In this document: positions 32,226 to 43,097 of the stretch, one piece after another
Layout: each line of letters starts with the position of its first letter
Position numbering within the stretch: the stretch's first letter is position 1
Origin: Pyropia haitanensis
Lineage: Eukaryota; Rhodophyta; Bangiophyceae; Bangiales; Bangiaceae
NCBI GenBank assembly: GCA_008729055.1
Contig: SDUX01000001.1
Location: 3,689,631 to 3,753,630 of the forward strand
Reading direction: 5' to 3'
Length of the DNA: 64,000 nt
Translations under genes and position numbers: made by a program
Notes under the pieces: model-generated
Seen by the model: only the letters and a program-made list of their open reading frames with translations
The model's database searches: none
What the model was told of the DNA's origin: nothing

Positions 32226-33240
32226 GGTGGCCGGTGCTCGATGGCGGAGCCGACGCGGCGGTGGCGGTGCGGGTGGGGCTTACCAACGAGCGAGGGATTT
32301 GGGGGGGGGGGGGGCGGACGACGCACGGGCGCGCCACGGGCAGAGTGTCGCCGTAGGGCAAAGCGCGGCGCCCCTCGCGCGCGTCTGGGCGCTGCCGCCG
32401 ACGGCGGGTGCGGCAGCGGCGGCGGTGGCCGCCGGCCGCCGGCCGCCGGGGCGGGGGTGGCGGCGGCGGCGGCCGCCGCCGCGCGCGTGGCCGCGCTACT
32501 GGCGGAGGCGCCGCGCGCGCTGCCGCCGCGGCCGCCGCGGCGGCCGCGGTCGGCCGGCCTGTTGCCGGCCGCGTCGGACGGCAGAGTGCCGCCGCGAGGA
32601 ATCGCGGCGGCGGCTGGCGGGCCGACCGCCTGGGCGTGGGCCGCCTCGTACGCTCCTCCGCACGGCTGGTAGGAGCCGCCTGGTGGTTGGTTCCCGCCCG
32701 TCCCCACTGGGTCTGTTTTGGTCCGCCGCCTGCCGCGCCCCCTCCCCTCACCCGCGCCGCCGTAGCGCGAACGGAGGGGGGATGGGGCGGGGGGGGCGTC
32801 GCCGCCGCGGACGCCGCCGCCCCGGCGGCCGCCGTCAAGAGGGCCACGCCGCGACAGGCGCGCACCGCACATCGTGCACCCCCCCCTCCGTCGCGGCCGC
32901 AAAGCGAGCTGGCGCGTCGCGCCTGCACCCACCGTGACCGTCGTGACGGTGGTGGCACCGCGCGCGACGCGGGCGGCGGGCGACATCCCCCCCCCCCCCC
33001 CCTGCGGCCAAGGGGACGCCCGCCACCGGTCGCTGGCCGGCGCGGCCCCGACGCCCGCGGCGCCGCTACCACCATCGAGTGTCGGGGGGAGACGCCGCCG
33101 CGGCGGTGGCAGACGCCGCGAGCGCTGCGGCAGCGGCCGTGCGTGGCCGGGCTGGGCAGGCTTCTTGCGGGGAAGGGCCTCGGCTCGACTCGCTCCGCCG
33201 CGGGACGGGGCGGAGGAGCCGATATCGGATGACTTGCCGG
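30722..33240. other. GC-rich low-complexity region, no supported gene
   Basis: It starts with a 20-T run (30763-30782) followed by CAG, which looks like a polypyrimidine tract with a 3' splice site. After that come C-rich and G-rich low-complexity sequence and a CGG tract near 32175-32225. Long frames on both strands (for example 31642-33075 minus and 32009-33247 minus) lack an ATG start or any domain and are rejected. Confidence 0.45.
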
Positions 33241-34620
33241 TGGTCAAACTGGGCTTAGCTCACTGTAATTTGTGTGCAGACGATGGAGCTCATCTCGTGT
33301 GTCGTCCTACGGGCACCCTCCACATAGAATGGGTGGCAGACTGACGTCCACGTGTCTTTGTCCCAGCTTCGTGCAGCAGCGAGGCTGGCCAACCAAAAAC
33401 AACGAGTCGGCCAGCAGGTCCGCGCCGGCCCGGTGTCAAGGCGACCCTTCTGCGCCGGGCTCGTAGTGGCCCGTCCCCGAGCCTCCCCCCACGACACGAC
33501 CGTGCTGCGGCGGTCACGCGGAATCCGGAGGTTCCAGCCTGATTGGTCGGTGGCCACGCGCTCAGCTGGTGGCGGTCTTGGTGGCAGAGACGCCGTGGTA
33601 CCACTGGCAGGCCGCGGGGGGGGCCGCATAGCAATGCGGACTGATGCAGTGTCGGACTTTGGAAGAGCCCAGGTCGGACAGTGCTCGGCGCCACTGCGGA
33701 CAGGTAGTACCGACGCACCAGCGCGACCGAGCGGTTGGCCCGCGGCCCGTTGTGCGCGGCCGCTGCTCACAAGGCATTGGGTGTCTCTCCTTGTTGCGTA
33801 CCGTTGCATTAGAAGTTGAGTGAACTTGCAGAATGGGACTGAAGATACTGCATCATGTTTTTTAGTGAACGAACATGAGAATCCAGTCCACAGAAGTGTC
33901 TAAATTGTGCACGTTACACGAACAAACTCATATTTACCAGAATTTCTGTCCTTAGCGCGCACTTTCCGGAACAAGTCAAGTAGGGCGGACCAGTGAAGCG
34001 CACGTCGGTGCAAGGCCAGAGACTGCCATGCAGACACAATATTGCCTTGCACTACAGTTCACTTCACAACCCTCAAACACTGACTACGGACCTCGCCTCT
34101 GTCATCGCCGTAGTCACCGACGTTCGCTGCTGTTTTCCTTTTTCACATCTCATGATACTAAATTAGACGATGCTGCTGCTGGTGGGTGTGACCTCTGTGG
34201 GACGGCGAAGGTTCTTGACGTCATATTCTCCATTGTCTCTGCTGGTACGTACTCCCGTTCGTTGGTGCATGGTGTCGTTGTTTTGTATCTTGTGTTGTAC
34301 TGTTATTCACTCCTTTGATGGCGTGGATGTGGCTATGGTCTACGACCAGGGAAGAGGACCACCGAGGCTCTTCTGGCGGAGCACGGAACGTGCTCGGAAC
34401 CAAATAGATTAGCACACCTTCCCGGATCTACTTTCAAGTCCATGGCCAGACTGTGTCGAATGCCACGATCGCTTGCTGAATTTATTGTCAGTGTCAATAT
34501 CTCTTCTTAAATACATGCTTTGGCGAGTCACCCGTACCAGACAGTAAACCACTATTCAATAAAACTACGCGGTCCGACATTCGCCACGATTCCGAGCTGT
34601 CCCGTGGCTGCGGCGGTTCC
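33241..34620. other. AT-richer island of unknown origin
   Basis: This 1.4-kb stretch is clearly less GC-rich than its flanks, especially 33830-34600, where TTTT, AATAAA-like and ATTT strings are frequent. Short frames (33255-33809 minus, 34028-34318 plus) do not look like proteins I know. It may be old transposon sequence, an untranslated RNA locus or simple spacer. No terminal repeats were found by eye. Confidence 0.45.
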
Positions 34621-36437
34621 TAATGGCCATTGACGGCAGCAGGCGTGCTGGTTGTGTGGCCAGGGCTGCGCACTCCCGGTCCCCGCGCGAGGCCCGGGGA
34701 AGGCCCTTCCGAGCTGGAAGCCCCCCTTTTAACGTCCCCCCTCGTTACGGCCCAACCGGGCTCTGGATTGGCAGACGGCAGCGTCACGTGTGGGGGTCCA
34801 ACGCGACGTCAAAAATGGCGTTGGTTGCACCACCGTCTGATGGCAAGGTGTCACTCTCCAGAGGGGCCTCCTGACTGTCACGACGGACTGGTGTCGGCGT
34901 TGGGGTGGGGGGGGGGGGGGGGGGGGGGGGGAGTCGGTCGCTGCGGGGCGGGGCGCTGCCGGCCACGCCGCGTTCCGGACGTCAGGTGTCCAGAGCCAGG
35001 CAGAGCCGCGGCGCCGACTGGCAGCCCCCCCACCGTCTCGGAAGCCATCATCGAAGTCGGCCCCCCCCGCCCCTGCGCGAAGGGGAGGGTGGGCGGCGGG
35101 CCGGGCGACACCACCGCCGCCACCTCCACCACCACCGCCACGGGCGCCACGGCGGCGAGCCGCCGGTGGGAGGCGCCGCCCGCACCCACGCGGCGCACGT
35201 CAGCCACGGGCCCGCCGCGGCCGCGGCCGCGACCGCCGGTCGCCGGCCGCCGTGCGCAGCGGCCGCGCGGGGAGCCCCCGTGGCGGCGGCCGCGCGCGTT
35301 GTGGGTGGGGGGGTGGCGGTCGGCAGTGGCGGGTTCTGGCGTGGCCCGGCGGGAGAGGGTGCGGGGGAGGAGGGAGCGGCGCGGGTCAAAGCGACCCGGC
35401 CCCCGCGCGGGGGGGGGGGGGGGGGTGGGGCGGACGGCCCGAGTGGCGGAAGCGCCGCGCATCGCACCGCCCCCCCGAGCATACCACACGCCACCCAACG
35501 ACGGGCGCTGCGGGGCGGTGGGGGGGAGGCGGCCGGGGGAGGGGGGGGGTGGGTAGCGTGACGCTGCTGTTTGGGCGCGCAGGTGTCGCCGCCGCCGCTG
35601 GGGCAGACGGCCGGCCCGCCGGCACGCGGGCGGGGTGTCTGTGGGGGGGCGGCCGGGGGGCGCGGTCCACGCGGCCGCTGCCAGGTGCGCGCCGCCGCGT
35701 GGCGGGCACGCCGGCGCTTGACCGCAGCGGGGAGGCGGCCGGGAGGCGGCCGGCGGGTGCCCGCCGCGCCGCGCCGCGCGTGCGCGGCGCCACGCCAACG
35801 GCCAGCGCCCGCCCCGTCCGCGGCCGCGCCGACGCGGCAGTGCGGCCACGCGCGGCGGGCGCCCCGCCCGCCGCGGCGCGGCGCGGCGCGGTCGGCGCGG
35901 CCGGGTGCGGCACGCGCGGCGCGGCGGCGCGGCGGCGCGGCGGCTCCCGCGGTCGGCCGCGGCGCGGGGCACCCGTGGGTACGCCCCGCCTGTCTGCGGG
36001 CGTCCCCGCTCGTCGCCGCCGCTGCCGCCGCCCACGTGCCCGCGCCCGGCCGCTGCGGTGGCAGCGGCGCGACGTGCGCCCGACGCGGCGGCGACGGGGA
36101 CCGCCACCACCCGCCGCCGCCACCCACCGCCACCGCCAGTCTCTGGCGGCTGGCCATCGGCGACTGGCCATCCGGCCGGCCGCCCGCCTTTTTTTTGGGC
36201 GGCTCTTGGCCTTGCCGCCGTGGGGAGAGCGCCGGCAGGGCGGCGGCGCGTGGGCGCGGCCGGGTGTCGGCCGGCGCGGGTGGTCCGGCGGGGAGGAGCG
36301 TGAGGGAGGGGGGGGGGGGGGGGGGGGCGAGCCGCCGCGGCGAGGGGCGTGCCGCGTGCCGCGGCGTCCCCTGCTCGGCCCGCGCCTCGGTCTGGCGGCC
36401 GGCCACGCCGCGGCCACGCCGTGGCACCGCCGCCGCC

Positions 36438-36475
<38 letters not shown>

Positions 36476-36851
36476 TGCTGCTGCCGCCGCCGTTGCTGCC
36501 GCCGCTGCCGCCGTGGCGCCCGCGCCGGGCGGCTGTCGTCCGCGTGGTGCGCCAACCCGCCACGCCGGTGCGGATTGCACGGAGGTGGGCCCTCCCCCGC
36601 CGGGCCCCCCGCCCCGCACGCGCTGCACGCCGGTGCCGCCGCCGCCCGCGGCCTGCCGCCTCGTCGGTGACCTCGGCGGACGCTGCTGCCTCCGCTGCCG
36701 CGGCGCGGGGTTGTACTTCCCACACCCCATTCCCACGCCGTGCCGTTCCACCCTCCCCCCTCCTCCTCCTCTCTCCTGCCGCCCCCTGTTCCTCTCAAAC
36801 CTCCCCCCCCCCCCCCCCCCCTCCCCCCGTCCCTCAAACCTGCCCATCCCC
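34621..36851. other. upstream region of the PH-pseudokinase gene, low complexity
   Basis: It holds a 24-G run (34908-34931), a CCG tract near 36430-36480 and dense GCGC-type sequence. The open frames are long but consist of Arg/Ala/Gly/Pro. C-rich pyrimidine sequence at 36740-36850 directly precedes the ATG and looks like a 5'UTR. No gene supported. Confidence 0.45.
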
Positions 36852-39415
36852 ATGTCCCGCCGGGCCACCGGCCTGGACGGCTGGGTGCTGCTCCGCCGCG
36901 GCAGCCGGCTGACGCCCCTGTGCAAGGCGCACGTGACGGTGCGGGACTTTGCGCTGCAGGTGACCAAGGCGGGCGCCGGCAAGACGCTGACCGTCCCCGG
37001 CCACGCGATTGACGATGTGGAGTTTGTGGCCGAGTCGTTTGACGTGGAGATCCGCTACACGCCGCCCCCGCCGCTGCCGGCGGGCACGCCCGGCGCGGGG
37101 GGGGGCGGGGGGGCGCCCGCAGCAGCCGCGGCGGCGATGGGGGGGGTGGTGGCGGCGGCGGCTGGTGGGCCAAGGACCGCAACCGGGGCGGGTCGGGCGG
37201 CGGCGGGTCGGCCAAGCGCCTCATCCTGACGCTCGCGTCCGAGGCGGACATGGTTCGGTGGGTGCGGGCGGTCACGTCCATCCGCCGCCGGCTGCGGTCA
37301 CACTATGAGCTGACCACCACCCGCCTGTCGGCGGCGGCGGTGCCGCCGTCGCCTTTGGCGGGGGCGGCCGCCGCGTGCTGCCCGCCGCCGGCGGTGGTGG
37401 TCATGGGCTACGACCGCCGCCGCGCGCTGCGGCTGGTGGCGGTGAAGCGGGTGGCCAAGGCCGCGACCGCCGCGGCCGAGGCGGCCATCTCGCGCGGCTA
37501 CCACAGCGTGCGGGTGCTGCAGTTCACCGCCGCCGCGGCGGTGCCAGGCGCGCTCCGCCTCATCGACGCGTTTGATTCGGCGGCGGCGCTGGAGCTGGTG
37601 ACGGAGCTCCTGCCCGGCGGGTCGGCGGAGGAGATGGTCGCCGCCCGCGGCGGCCGGGGGGCGGCTGCGCTCCCCGAGGCCACCGTCGCGGTCTTTGCGC
37701 GGGCACTGCTGACCACCCTTGCCGCCCTCCACGCGCAGGGGGTTGTCCACCGGCGGGTGCGGCCGGCGACGCTCCTGTCCGCCGCGCGGGTGGGGGTGGT
37801 GCCGGCGTGCAGCCAGGTGCGGCTCGTGTCGTGGGGGCGCGCCGCGTGGTACAACTACCAGCGGCTGGCGGGGGACTTGGTCGTTGACGCCGGCGGGGGG
37901 GGTGGGAGGGGGGGGGGGGGTGGCGGCGGCGGTGGCGGCGGCGGCGCCCGCCTCGCCGCCGCCCACCCGCTTGCGATGGCCGTCAGTGCCGCCCCGCCCC
38001 GGGTGGAGGTTGTGGGCGCTGCGGCTGCGGCGGGGGTGTATGGGGGCTCCCCGGGGTCGGCACCCCCGCTGGGGAGCGTCTCGAACCTCTCGTGCTTTTC
38101 CTACAGCCGCCCGTCGGTTGGCGTCGGCGGAGGCGGGGGGGGAGGGGGTTCCTCGTGGTGTGGCTCCACCACCGCCGCCGGCTACGCGTCCCGTCCGCGG
38201 CCGGCAGGGGGGACGTCCTGCTGCGCCTCCGCCGCCGCGCCGACGCCCGAAGAGTTGGCGGCCACCGCCGCCGCGACCGCGTCGGCGCTGCAGGCCATGG
38301 CGGCTGACGGGGACGCGGACCCGACGGCGGTGCACTACATCCCCCCCGAGCTGGTCGCCCCCGGCGCGACGTACGGCCCGCCCAGTGACGTCTACGCGGC
38401 GGGCGTCACGCTCTACTACCTCCTGACGGGCGGGGGATACCCGGCGCACCACCCGGTGCCGCCGCCGGCTTGCTGCGGCGGCCACGGCAGGGGCGGCGCG
38501 TGCGCGCCGCCGCCGCCGTCCACCTGGTCCGTCCTGTCCGACTCGTTTGCGTCGACGGCGGTCGGCTCGACCGCGGCGGACCGCTACCACGCCGGCAGCG
38601 CGCCGGCGGCTGGCGGCGGTGGGGGCGGTGGCGGCAGGTGCGGGTGCGTGCCGGTCAGCCTGCCCGCCGGTCCGCCGCGGGGCCCCGCCACGGACGCGGC
38701 GGTGGAGGCGGCGTGGCGGGGCGTGTCCGAGGCGGGGCGGTCGCTGGTCACGTCGCTGCTCGCGGCGGCGCCCAGCCGGCGGCCTGCCGCAGACGTGGCG
38801 CTGCGGGCGCCGTGGTTTTCGCCCCGCCGTGACACGCCGCCGGTGTCGGCGCCAGAGGAGGCGGCGAGCGTGGCGCCCGCGCCGGCGGCGGCCCGGGAAC
38901 GACCGGCCGTCGGCCAGTGTGCGCCCGATGTTGGTGACACGCGGCCACCGGCCGTCGACGTGTCGGTGCGGGCGGCGGGTAGCCCGGCGCGGCGGTCGCG
39001 ACCGACGCGGCCGACGTCGTCCAGGGACGAGGGCGCCGGCGACGGCAACTATGGGCGGCGGCGGCCACCTGCCGCCGTCGATGGTGTCGGCGGCGCGAGT
39101 GGTGCCGGCGGCGGCCGCGGGCAGCTGCATGGCGCGGCCACCTTTACCGGCGGCGTGCCGCAGCGGCCCGGTCGCCGCATTGGCGGCGGCGGTGCCGCCG
39201 CGCCCGCCGCCGTTGCCGCCGCCGCCGCCGCCACCACCACCACCGCTGGCGGCGGCGGTGGCCGTGACGGCCTTCGGCGGCAGGCGTCGGCGGCGCCCGC
39301 CGTCGGCCGTGCCCCGCCGGCGGTTGGCGTCGTTGGCGGGCGGGCGCCCCCCTGGGTCGCCGCGCCGCCGCCCGTGGCGCTGCGCGGCCGCGCTGTTGGC
39401 GGCGGCATTGGCGGC

Positions 39416-39469
<54 letters not shown>

Positions 39470-39935
39470 CCCGCCGCCGCGGAGGCGGCCCGCCGCAAAG
39501 CGTCGGTCGCTCGCCGATTTGAGCTCATTGACCGTGTCGCGCCCGCGCGGCAGCTGGCCATTGCGGTGCCGGCATGTGAGGAGCCCGCGGCGGCCGCGGT
39601 CGGGGTGGGCGGCGTGCGGGGGGTGGCGGCAGCAGCGTCGGCGTCAGCGGCGGCGGACGACGCGGCGGCGCCCAGGAGGGGGGGCGTGGGTGGAGGCGGG
39701 GGAGGGGACCGCGCCGCCGCGGAGCGCATCGGCAGCAGCAGCGCCAGCCTCATCTCCAACGTCACGCGGACGGCGTCGAGCGTGACGCGGGTAACGTCGA
39801 GCGCGGCGCCCACCGCGTCGGCTGGGGCACCCCGTGACAGCCGGCCGGGCAGCGTGCTGTCGGCGGCCGTCGCGTGGGACGGGTCTGGCTCGGCCGGGGC
39901 GACGGCAAGGATGTCGCCACCGACGCCACCACGCC

Positions 39936-39987
<52 letters not shown>

Positions 39988-40244
39988 CCGCTGGGCGCCC
40001 ACCGCGGAGGAGGTGAGCCTCGTCCACCCAGACTACCGGGGCGTTACGCCGCCGCTCCGCCTACCCCGCGCGGCCGTGTCTGACGCGGGCACCGCGGCGG
40101 TGTCGGCGGCGGCCGCGGCGGCCGTAGCCGCGGCGGCGGCGGCGCCCGCGCCGTCGTCGGCCGGCGAGGGCGGCGGGCTGCGGGGCTCCCGGCTCCGCGG
40201 CCGCCGCCGGACGGAGGGGCGGATGGAGGCGCTGACGGGGGGGT

Positions 40245-40275
<31 letters not shown>

Positions 40276-40339
40276 GCCCGTCCGCTGGCGCCGCTGGCGC
40301 CACGCGGACGTGCCGTCGTACGCACACCCGCCAGTGTGA
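36852..40339 (+). CDS. PH-domain protein fused to a pseudokinase domain
   Basis: Start ATG 36852. N-terminal PH-like fold: LDGWVLLRRGSRLTPLCKAHV, ... TLTVPGHAIDDVEFVAE ..., then after a linker AKRLILTLASEADMVRWVRAV with the conserved Trp of the closing helix. The frame changes inside the Gly linker at G runs 37097-37146. A protein-kinase fold follows: VAVKRV keeps the beta-3 Lys (37445-37447), hinge VTELLPGG, LHAQGVVHRRVRPATLL, VRLVSWGRAAW, YIPPELVAPG, PPSDVYAAGVTLYYLLTG, and C-lobe SRRPAADVALRAPWF. HRD is HRR (Arg at 37754-37756), the following Lys and Asn are Arg and Thr, DFG is SWG, and the Gly-rich loop is lost. Catalysis is therefore unlikely; a scaffold or allosteric role at membranes is inferred. 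The ~550-residue tail is low-complexity with poly-Gly tracts. Confidence 0.82.
39418..39470 (+). repeat. (GGC)n triplet tract encoding poly-Gly
   Basis: About 17 GGC units in the C-terminal tail of the pseudokinase protein. A second, shorter (GGC)n tract lies at about 39938-39985. Confidence 0.9.
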
Positions 40340-40717
40340 GGGGTTTTTCGCGTGGGAGGGGGGGGGGGGGTGCGCCGCCGCCGGTGCGGGCCCCCCGGCC
40401 GGCACGGCCCCGTGCCCTTCCCTCTGGCCGCGCACGCGCAGTTTGCTTAGCTGCTTGACTCTTTTTTCTGTTTCTCACTGTGCCGCTGGGTGCGGCGCGC
40501 GCCTCTAATAGCGCGGACCCAAGCGTGGTCCGCCAGTGTCTCCGTCTATGGCCAAGAAAGGCGGGAGGGCTGGTGGGAGACGAGCGTGGACGCCCTGCGA
40601 AACAGGATCCCATGTGCGAGCGGTGTCAACAGAAGAAAGACACACAATAGAAGAGACCGAGAGACACAAAGCAAAAAAAAAGCACAAGCCGAGCCGCCCG
40701 CGCCACCGACCCGCCCC
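40340..40717. other. intergenic, convergent 3' ends of pseudokinase and bZIP genes
   Basis: About 380 bases, with G-rich then mixed composition. A run of A at 40673-40682 lies close to the bZIP stop. No ORF of interest. Confidence 0.5.
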
Positions 40718-41782
40718 CTACTGCGGCGGCGGCGCCGGCGGCGGTGCCGCGGTCGCCCCCCCCCCCCCCCCCTCCTCCCCCCCCTCCAACGCCAGCTGCG
40801 CCGCCCCCTCCTCCGCGAGCAGCCGCCGCAGCGCCGGGTCCCGCCCCGCCCACAGCTGCCGCACCACCTCCCGCAGCGCCGCGTTGGCCGCCTCCACCGC
40901 CGTCGCCTTGTCAATCGTCCGCGTCGCGGCGAGGCGCAGCCGGTTGCGCTCCGCCTCCGTCGCCGACAGGCGGCGCTCCAGCTCCGTCTGGTACCGGTGC
41001 ACCCGCGCGCGCGACGCCGACGCGGACGCCCGGTTGGCCCGCTCCCGCTGCTTTTGTTTCGCCGCCTTGTCCAGCAGGTCCGCCGGCTGCTCGGCGTCGC
41101 CGCCGCCGGCGTCGCCGTCGGTGGCGGCCGCCGCGGCGGCGGCCGCCGCCGCGGCGGCCGCCGCAGCGGCAGCGTCCGTGGCGGGGGAGGCCGCGGCCGC
41201 GGCGGCGGCCGCGGCGGCGGCCGCGGCAGCAGTATCCGCGGCGGGGGTGCCGGCGGCGGCGGCGGCGGCGGGGGTGCCCGCCGCGGCGCCCGACGTGCGC
41301 GCGGCAGACGCGGACGCGGGCGTGGCGGGCGTGGCCGGCCCGCCGCCGCTGCCACCGCCACCGCCGCCGCCGCCGTCCTTGGCCGGGCTGCCGTCTGCGC
41401 CCGCCATCTTTTCCGTCTTGACCTGGTGAAAGACGAGCAGCGCCTGCTCCTGCGCGGCCGCCACCTCCACCAGCGGCTCCTCGTCGTCCTCGGGCCCGGG
41501 GGGCAGACCGGGCACGCCAGGCGGTGGGTTGTTTTCCGCCGCTGCCGTTGCCGCGGCGGCCGCGGCGGCCGCCGCCGCCGCGGCGGCGGCGGACGCGGCG
41601 CCACCGGGCGGCGCCCCCGACGCGGGCGTGACGCCGTCCTCCGCGTCTGCGTCCGAGACGGCCGCCGCCGCGGCTGCCGCCGCCGCCGCTGCCGCCGCCG
41701 ATGCGGCCGCCGCCACAGCCCGCGCGTTGGCATTGGACGCAGAATTGTCATAGCCAGCGGCGGGGGGAACGTACGCCGCCAT
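40718..41782 (-). CDS. bZIP transcription factor
   Basis: Start at 41782 (MAAYVPPAAGYDN), single exon, 354 residues. The N-terminal two thirds is Ala-rich with an acidic patch (LPPGPEDDEEPLVEVAA). The bZIP domain follows: basic region KQKQRERANRASASASRARV with intact Asn-x7-Arg (NRASASASR), then a zipper with Leu/hydrophobic residues at heptad spacing through TELERRLSATEAERNRL, and TAVEAANAALREVVRQL. A Gly/Ala/Pro tail ends the protein. bZIP dimers bind ACGT-core or related sites. Four TGCGACGTGG boxes lie 467-544 bases upstream of the start codon. Another plus-strand ATG overlaps this start codon in reverse and is not a gene. Target genes cannot be told. Confidence 0.9.
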   Translation of the reverse strand: MAAYVPPAAGYDNSASNANARAVAAAASAAAAAAAAAAAAAVSDADAEDGVTPASGAPPGGAASAAAAAAAAAAAAAATAAAENNPPPGVPGLPPGPEDDEEPLVEVAAAQEQALLVFHQVKTEKMAGADGSPAKDGGGGGGGGSGGGPATPATPASASAARTSGAAAGTPAAAAAAGTPAADTAAAAAAAAAAAAAASPATDAAAAAAAAAAAAAAAAATDGDAGGGDAEQPADLLDKAAKQKQRERANRASASASRARVHRYQTELERRLSATEAERNRLRLAATRTIDKATAVEAANAALREVVRQLWAGRDPALRRLLAEEGAAQLALEGGEEGGGGGATAAPPPAPPPQ

Positions 41783-43097
41783 GGCAAAAGGTAAGGGGAG
41801 GGGGGAGGAGGGGGGGGGGGTAGGATGGAAGAGGCAAAAGGGTGAACAACCAGCAGGGAAAAGACGGCGACGGGGCAACCGCCGCCGACGTCAGGCAGGT
41901 GGAGGCGACCGCTGCCCGGCTCACCGCACCAAGAATGCGGGGGGTGGTTGGGAGAGGGATGGCAGGCCGGCCGGCCGCCAAGGCGGCGGCCGCTCGACGT
42001 GGAAGCGCCCGACGCGGGCGCCGGCGCGCCGCGACGGCGGCGCCCACACCACGGTCGGCGACGGCCGCACCGCCGGGGCGGCCGACGCCGCAGCGGCCGC
42101 GGCCGGACGGCCGGCCGCGCCGGGCACGACGGCAGACGCAGCGGCCAACCCGTGCGTTGGCGGCGCAGGTCGTTGCCCAGTGCGGCCGCGGGAAACTACG
42201 GCACTGCAGCCCGTTGGCGTACGTGTCGGCGACGGCGCCACGCGCGCGTGCGACGTGGGGTTGCGACGTGGGCGCGCCGCGCGGTCTGCGACGTGGGTCG
42301 CTGCCACCCTGGCTCGTGCGACGTGGTCTTTGTTGCCACGGTGCCGCGCGCGCGCGCTCCGCTCGACGACACCCAATCGCGCGTCTTAGTGTATAATAGT
42401 GGTCACCGAAGGAAATGTGTTGTTTGATGTAAGTTTTGAATGTATTTGATCGATGAGGTTTTTCCGATTGGTACTGCATTTGTACACGTGCAGTACAGCG
42501 GTGGTGTTCATGCGGCAGCCGCCAAGCCGTCGCGCAGAGGGGTCGTGAGTCCAAAAGTAGACACGCAGCCCCCACGGCCGCTGTGCGTCAGGCACAGGCA
42601 CGAAGTCCGCATGGCCGCTGCGGGTGGGCGAGCGTACCGTACCGATTGTTGGACCTGCTGCGCTGCCCCCCGCGCGCCCGTTGGGCGTCAATGGACGACA
42701 GCGGGGGTACCTGGGGGGGTGCCGTCGACCCAGAGGGAGGGGCACGCCTCCACCACCACCGCCCACCGGCACCCCGCCACGGGATCGATGGCGAGGGGCC
42801 CGGGGCACGCCGCCGGCGCACCCCCCCACTTGCGCCCGCCACCCCCCCTTCCGGAGGCGTACAAGAGCCGTGCCGCCGTGGGCGTCGGTGCCGCGTTCAT
42901 CGGCAAGAGAGGACGTCCCTCCCCACGCACCCACAACCCTCCCCCGCCCTGCGTCCCCCCCTCTCCCGCCGCCGCGGCGGTGCGCGTTTCCTCCGCCTCG
43001 CGGCGCCGCGCGACAACGAAGCGCACACTCCCGCCGGCGACGACCCCGCCGGCCCGTGACGCTGTCACCTCCTCAGCTGCACCACGTGGTCGCGCTC
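41783..43097. promoter_or_regulatory. divergent promoter region, bZIP (-) and Ser/Arg-rich gene (+)
   Basis: 1.3 kb without a supported gene. GC-rich from 41783 to 42380, then a markedly AT-richer stretch at 42385-42480, then GC-rich again. It contains the ACGT-core repeats listed separately. Confidence 0.55.
42249..42326. promoter_or_regulatory. cluster of four TGCGACGTGG boxes
   Basis: Exact 10-bp copies start at 42249, 42262, 42287 and 42317; a fifth CGACGTGG is at 41995. The core ACGTGG is the half of the plant G-box class recognised by bZIP proteins (established for plants). The position between a bZIP gene and its divergent neighbour suggests auto- or cross-regulation, which is inference. 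Confidence 0.55.

Noticed and set aside
32009..33247. Minus-strand frame with a tidy N-terminus (TGKSSDIGSSAPS)
   Set aside because: The first codon is TTG, not ATG, and the frame dissolves into Arg/Pro repeats.
34878..36725. 615-codon minus-strand open frame upstream of the pseudokinase
   Set aside because: Low complexity throughout, no conserved block, and it overlaps several equally long frames.
40718..41782. Plus-strand Ala-rich frames over the bZIP gene
   Set aside because: They are antisense shadows of the Ala-rich bZIP coding sequence; only the minus strand has an ordered domain.
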